From assembly GCA_017527625.1 (NCBI GenBank), contig JAFXPV010000090.1, positions 1-15,614 on the forward strand: a stretch of 15,614 nucleotides of DNA, given 5' to 3'. The notes under the pieces are model-generated. The model ran no database searches. It was given only the letters and a program-made list of their open reading frames with translations, and was not told where the DNA came from. The stretch's first letter is position 1; each line of letters starts with the position of its first letter. Below, one piece after another: positions 14,168 to 15,614 of the stretch. Both the position numbers and the translations under genes were made by a program. This DNA comes from Bacteroidales bacterium. Lineage in GTDB: Bacteria; Bacteroidota; Bacteroidia; Bacteroidales; UBA932.

Positions 14168-15614
14168 GATATGTTCGAATAGTCTTTTATTTCTGTCTTA
14201 AGTCTCGCAAGGTTCGCCGCGAGTATCCTGTTCCCCGGCGCGCTGAGCAGCGGGTCGTTCTCAAGCACCCTGGCCGCAGTCTCACGGGCGTCGACCAGCA
14301 CGGGATTGTCCTTTGCCAGGTCTGCTATGTGCAGGTCGATGGCCAGGCCGCTCTGCCGCGTGCCTTCGAAGTCGCCGGGACCGCGCATACGCAGGTCGGC
14401 CTCTGCCAGTTCGAAACCGTCGGTCGTGCGGCACATTATCTCTATGCGCTGACGCGACTCCTTGCTGAGCTTGTAACCGGTCATAAGTATGCAGTAGGAT
14501 TCAGCGGAGCCTCGGCCCACCCTTCCGCGCAGTTGGTGGAGCTGGCTCAGTCCGAAACGCTCGGCGCTCTCGATGACCATCACGGAGGCATTAGGAATAT
14601 CAACCCCCACCTCTATCACCGAGGTGGCCACGAGTATGTTGGCTTTGCCTTCTACGAACAGCGCCATATCGTGCGCCTTGTTCTCATTGGTCTGCTTGCC
14701 GTGGACGACAGCCGTAACGTACTGGGGCGGCTTGAACTCTTCGGTAATGGCCAGGTAGCCCGACTCCAGGTTTTCATAGTCCATCTTCTCCGACTCTTTG
14801 ATGAGCGGATAGACCACGAACACCTGCCGGCCCTGGGCAATCTGCCTGCGCATAAAATCATATACCTGCTTGCGGTGGTTCTCGCCCACGTGCTTCGTCA
14901 CCACGGGCTTCCGGCCCGGCGGAAGCTCGTCTATCACCGAAATATCCAGGTCGCCGAAAAGGGTCATAGCCAGAGTCCTCGGAATAGGCGTGGCCGTCAT
15001 CACCAGAATATGCGGGACAGTCTCGGCCTTGGACCAGAGCTTTGAGCGCTGCTCTACTCCGAAACGGTGCTGCTCGTCGATTACCGCCAGCCCGAGCGCA
15101 GCGAACTTCACCTTGTCTTCGATGAGGGCGTGAGTGCCGAACACCAGGTTTATGCTGCCGTCTTCAAGGCCTGCGTAAATCTCCCTGCGTTCCTTGGCCT
15201 TGGTGCTGCCGGTCAGCAGGGCGCATCTGACCTTGGATGTGTCGACAAACTTGCCCACGCCGCGGTAATGCTGACCTGCAAGGACCTCTGTCGGCGCCAT
15301 AATGCAGGCCTGATAGCCGTTGTCGATGGCCTGCATCGCAGACAATATCGCCACCAGCGTCTTGCCGCTGCCGACATCGCCTTCGAGCAGGCGGTTCATC
15401 TGCCGGCCGCTCGTGACATCGGCCCTTATCTCCTTGAGCACCCGCTTCTGGGCTCCTGTCAGGGGGAATTTCAGATTATTGTAAGTGTCGTTGAATGCAT
15501 CACCGAGCCGTTTGAACACCAACCCGTTCGAAGCCCTCATACGGACGTTCTTCTGTTTGAGCAGGGACAGCTGCAGATAGAACAGTTCCTCGAACTTCAG
15601 ACGGTGCTGGGCTC
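14164..15614 (-). CDS. recG: ATP-dependent DNA helicase RecG (C-terminal part, 5' end outside window)
   Basis: RecG is a double-strand DNA translocase that reverses stalled forks and branch-migrates recombination intermediates. The frame runs through the window edge: before the Met at 15540 it continues with AQHRLKFEELFYLQLSLL, the conserved RecG linker, so that Met is internal. About 482 residues are visible of a family length near 700; the N-terminal wedge domain is missing. Seen: Walker A LLEGDVGSGKTLVA, DEQH box in VIDEQHRFGVEQR, TATPIPRTLAMTLFGDLD, DELPPGRKPV, SVIEVGVDIPNA, LRGRVGRGSAESYC, and the C-terminal LRMRGPGDFEGTRQSG. Its stop overlaps the exonuclease III start by 4 nt. No frameshift or odd residue is seen in the visible part. 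Confidence 0.96.
   Translation of the reverse strand, partial: AQHRLKFEELFYLQLSLLKQKNVRMRASNGLVFKRLGDAFNDTYNNLKFPLTGAQKRVLKEIRADVTSGRQMNRLLEGDVGSGKTLVAILSAMQAIDNGYQACIMAPTEVLAGQHYRGVGKFVDTSKVRCALLTGSTKAKERREIYAGLEDGSINLVFGTHALIEDKVKFAALGLAVIDEQHRFGVEQRSKLWSKAETVPHILVMTATPIPRTLAMTLFGDLDISVIDELPPGRKPVVTKHVGENHRKQVYDFMRRQIAQGRQVFVVYPLIKESEKMDYENLESGYLAITEEFKPPQYVTAVVHGKQTNENKAHDMALFVEGKANILVATSVIEVGVDIPNASVMVIESAERFGLSQLHQLRGRVGRGSAESYCILMTGYKLSKESRQRIEIMCRTTDGFELAEADLRMRGPGDFEGTRQSGLAIDLHIADLAKDNPVLVDARETAARVLENDPLLSAPGNRILAANLARLKTEIKDYSNIS

Noticed and set aside
15538..15540. Start of recG at the Met at 15540
   Set aside because: The frame continues to the window edge with the conserved RecG linker sequence, so this Met is internal and the gene is truncated by the window.
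1..15614. Mobile elements, defence systems, CRISPR arrays or tRNA genes
   Set aside because: No transposase, integrase, direct-repeat array or cloverleaf was seen. AddAB is a general repair complex and not evidence of a defence island.

Overview
The window looks like chromosomal DNA from a member of the Bacteroidota, most likely a Bacteroidales relative from a gut-type community. Four things point there: a DUF1080 lipoprotein and a Tat-type Gfo/Idh/MocA oxidoreductase in one cluster, a TIGR02757 (DUF2400) protein, the short (441-residue) bacterial form of glucose-6-phosphate isomerase, and an AddB-like nuclease without a Walker A. The base composition is fairly GC-rich for Bacteroides itself, so a Rikenellaceae- or Cryptobacteroides-like lineage is possible, but the sequence alone does not settle it. 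The DNA is almost fully coding. I see no tRNA, rRNA, CRISPR array, insertion sequence or phage gene.

Left arm (1-3321, + strand): the tail of an unidentified gene is followed almost without gaps by a DUF1080 (3-keto-disaccharide hydrolase family) lipoprotein, an 80-residue two-helix membrane protein, an ApbE-family FAD:protein FMN transferase and a Gfo/Idh/MocA oxidoreductase with a Tat-like lipoprotein signal. Spacings are 2, 0, -4 and 6 nt, so this is surely one transcript. DUF1080 plus Gfo/Idh/MocA suggests extracytoplasmic processing of oxidised (3-keto) sugars. The ApbE and small membrane protein are unexplained partners. A strong intrinsic terminator for this transcript lies inside the coding sequence of the convergent next gene.

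Middle (3322-6377): a TIGR02757 protein (-) and a MalY/PatB-type PLP-dependent C-S lyase (+) diverge from a 55-nt gap that holds a 7-bp inverted repeat. A GH43-family lipoprotein (-) converges on the lyase with a 4-nt gap.

Right arm (6374-15614, - strand): reading leftward, recG (5' end beyond the window), an exonuclease III gene (4-nt overlap), then after a 65-nt AT-rich gap pgi, addB-like, addA-like and the GH43 gene (4-nt overlap with addA). This is a DNA-repair and recombination block (RecG, Xth, AddAB) with glucose-6-phosphate isomerase in the middle and a glycosidase at its end. RecG remodels stalled forks, exonuclease III handles abasic sites and 3' ends, and AddAB processes double-strand breaks. 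The pgi and GH43 placements look like operon hitch-hiking rather than functional linkage.

Most of the window is ordinary housekeeping. The best candidate for something little described is the DUF1080 / two-helix protein / ApbE / Gfo-Idh-MocA module.
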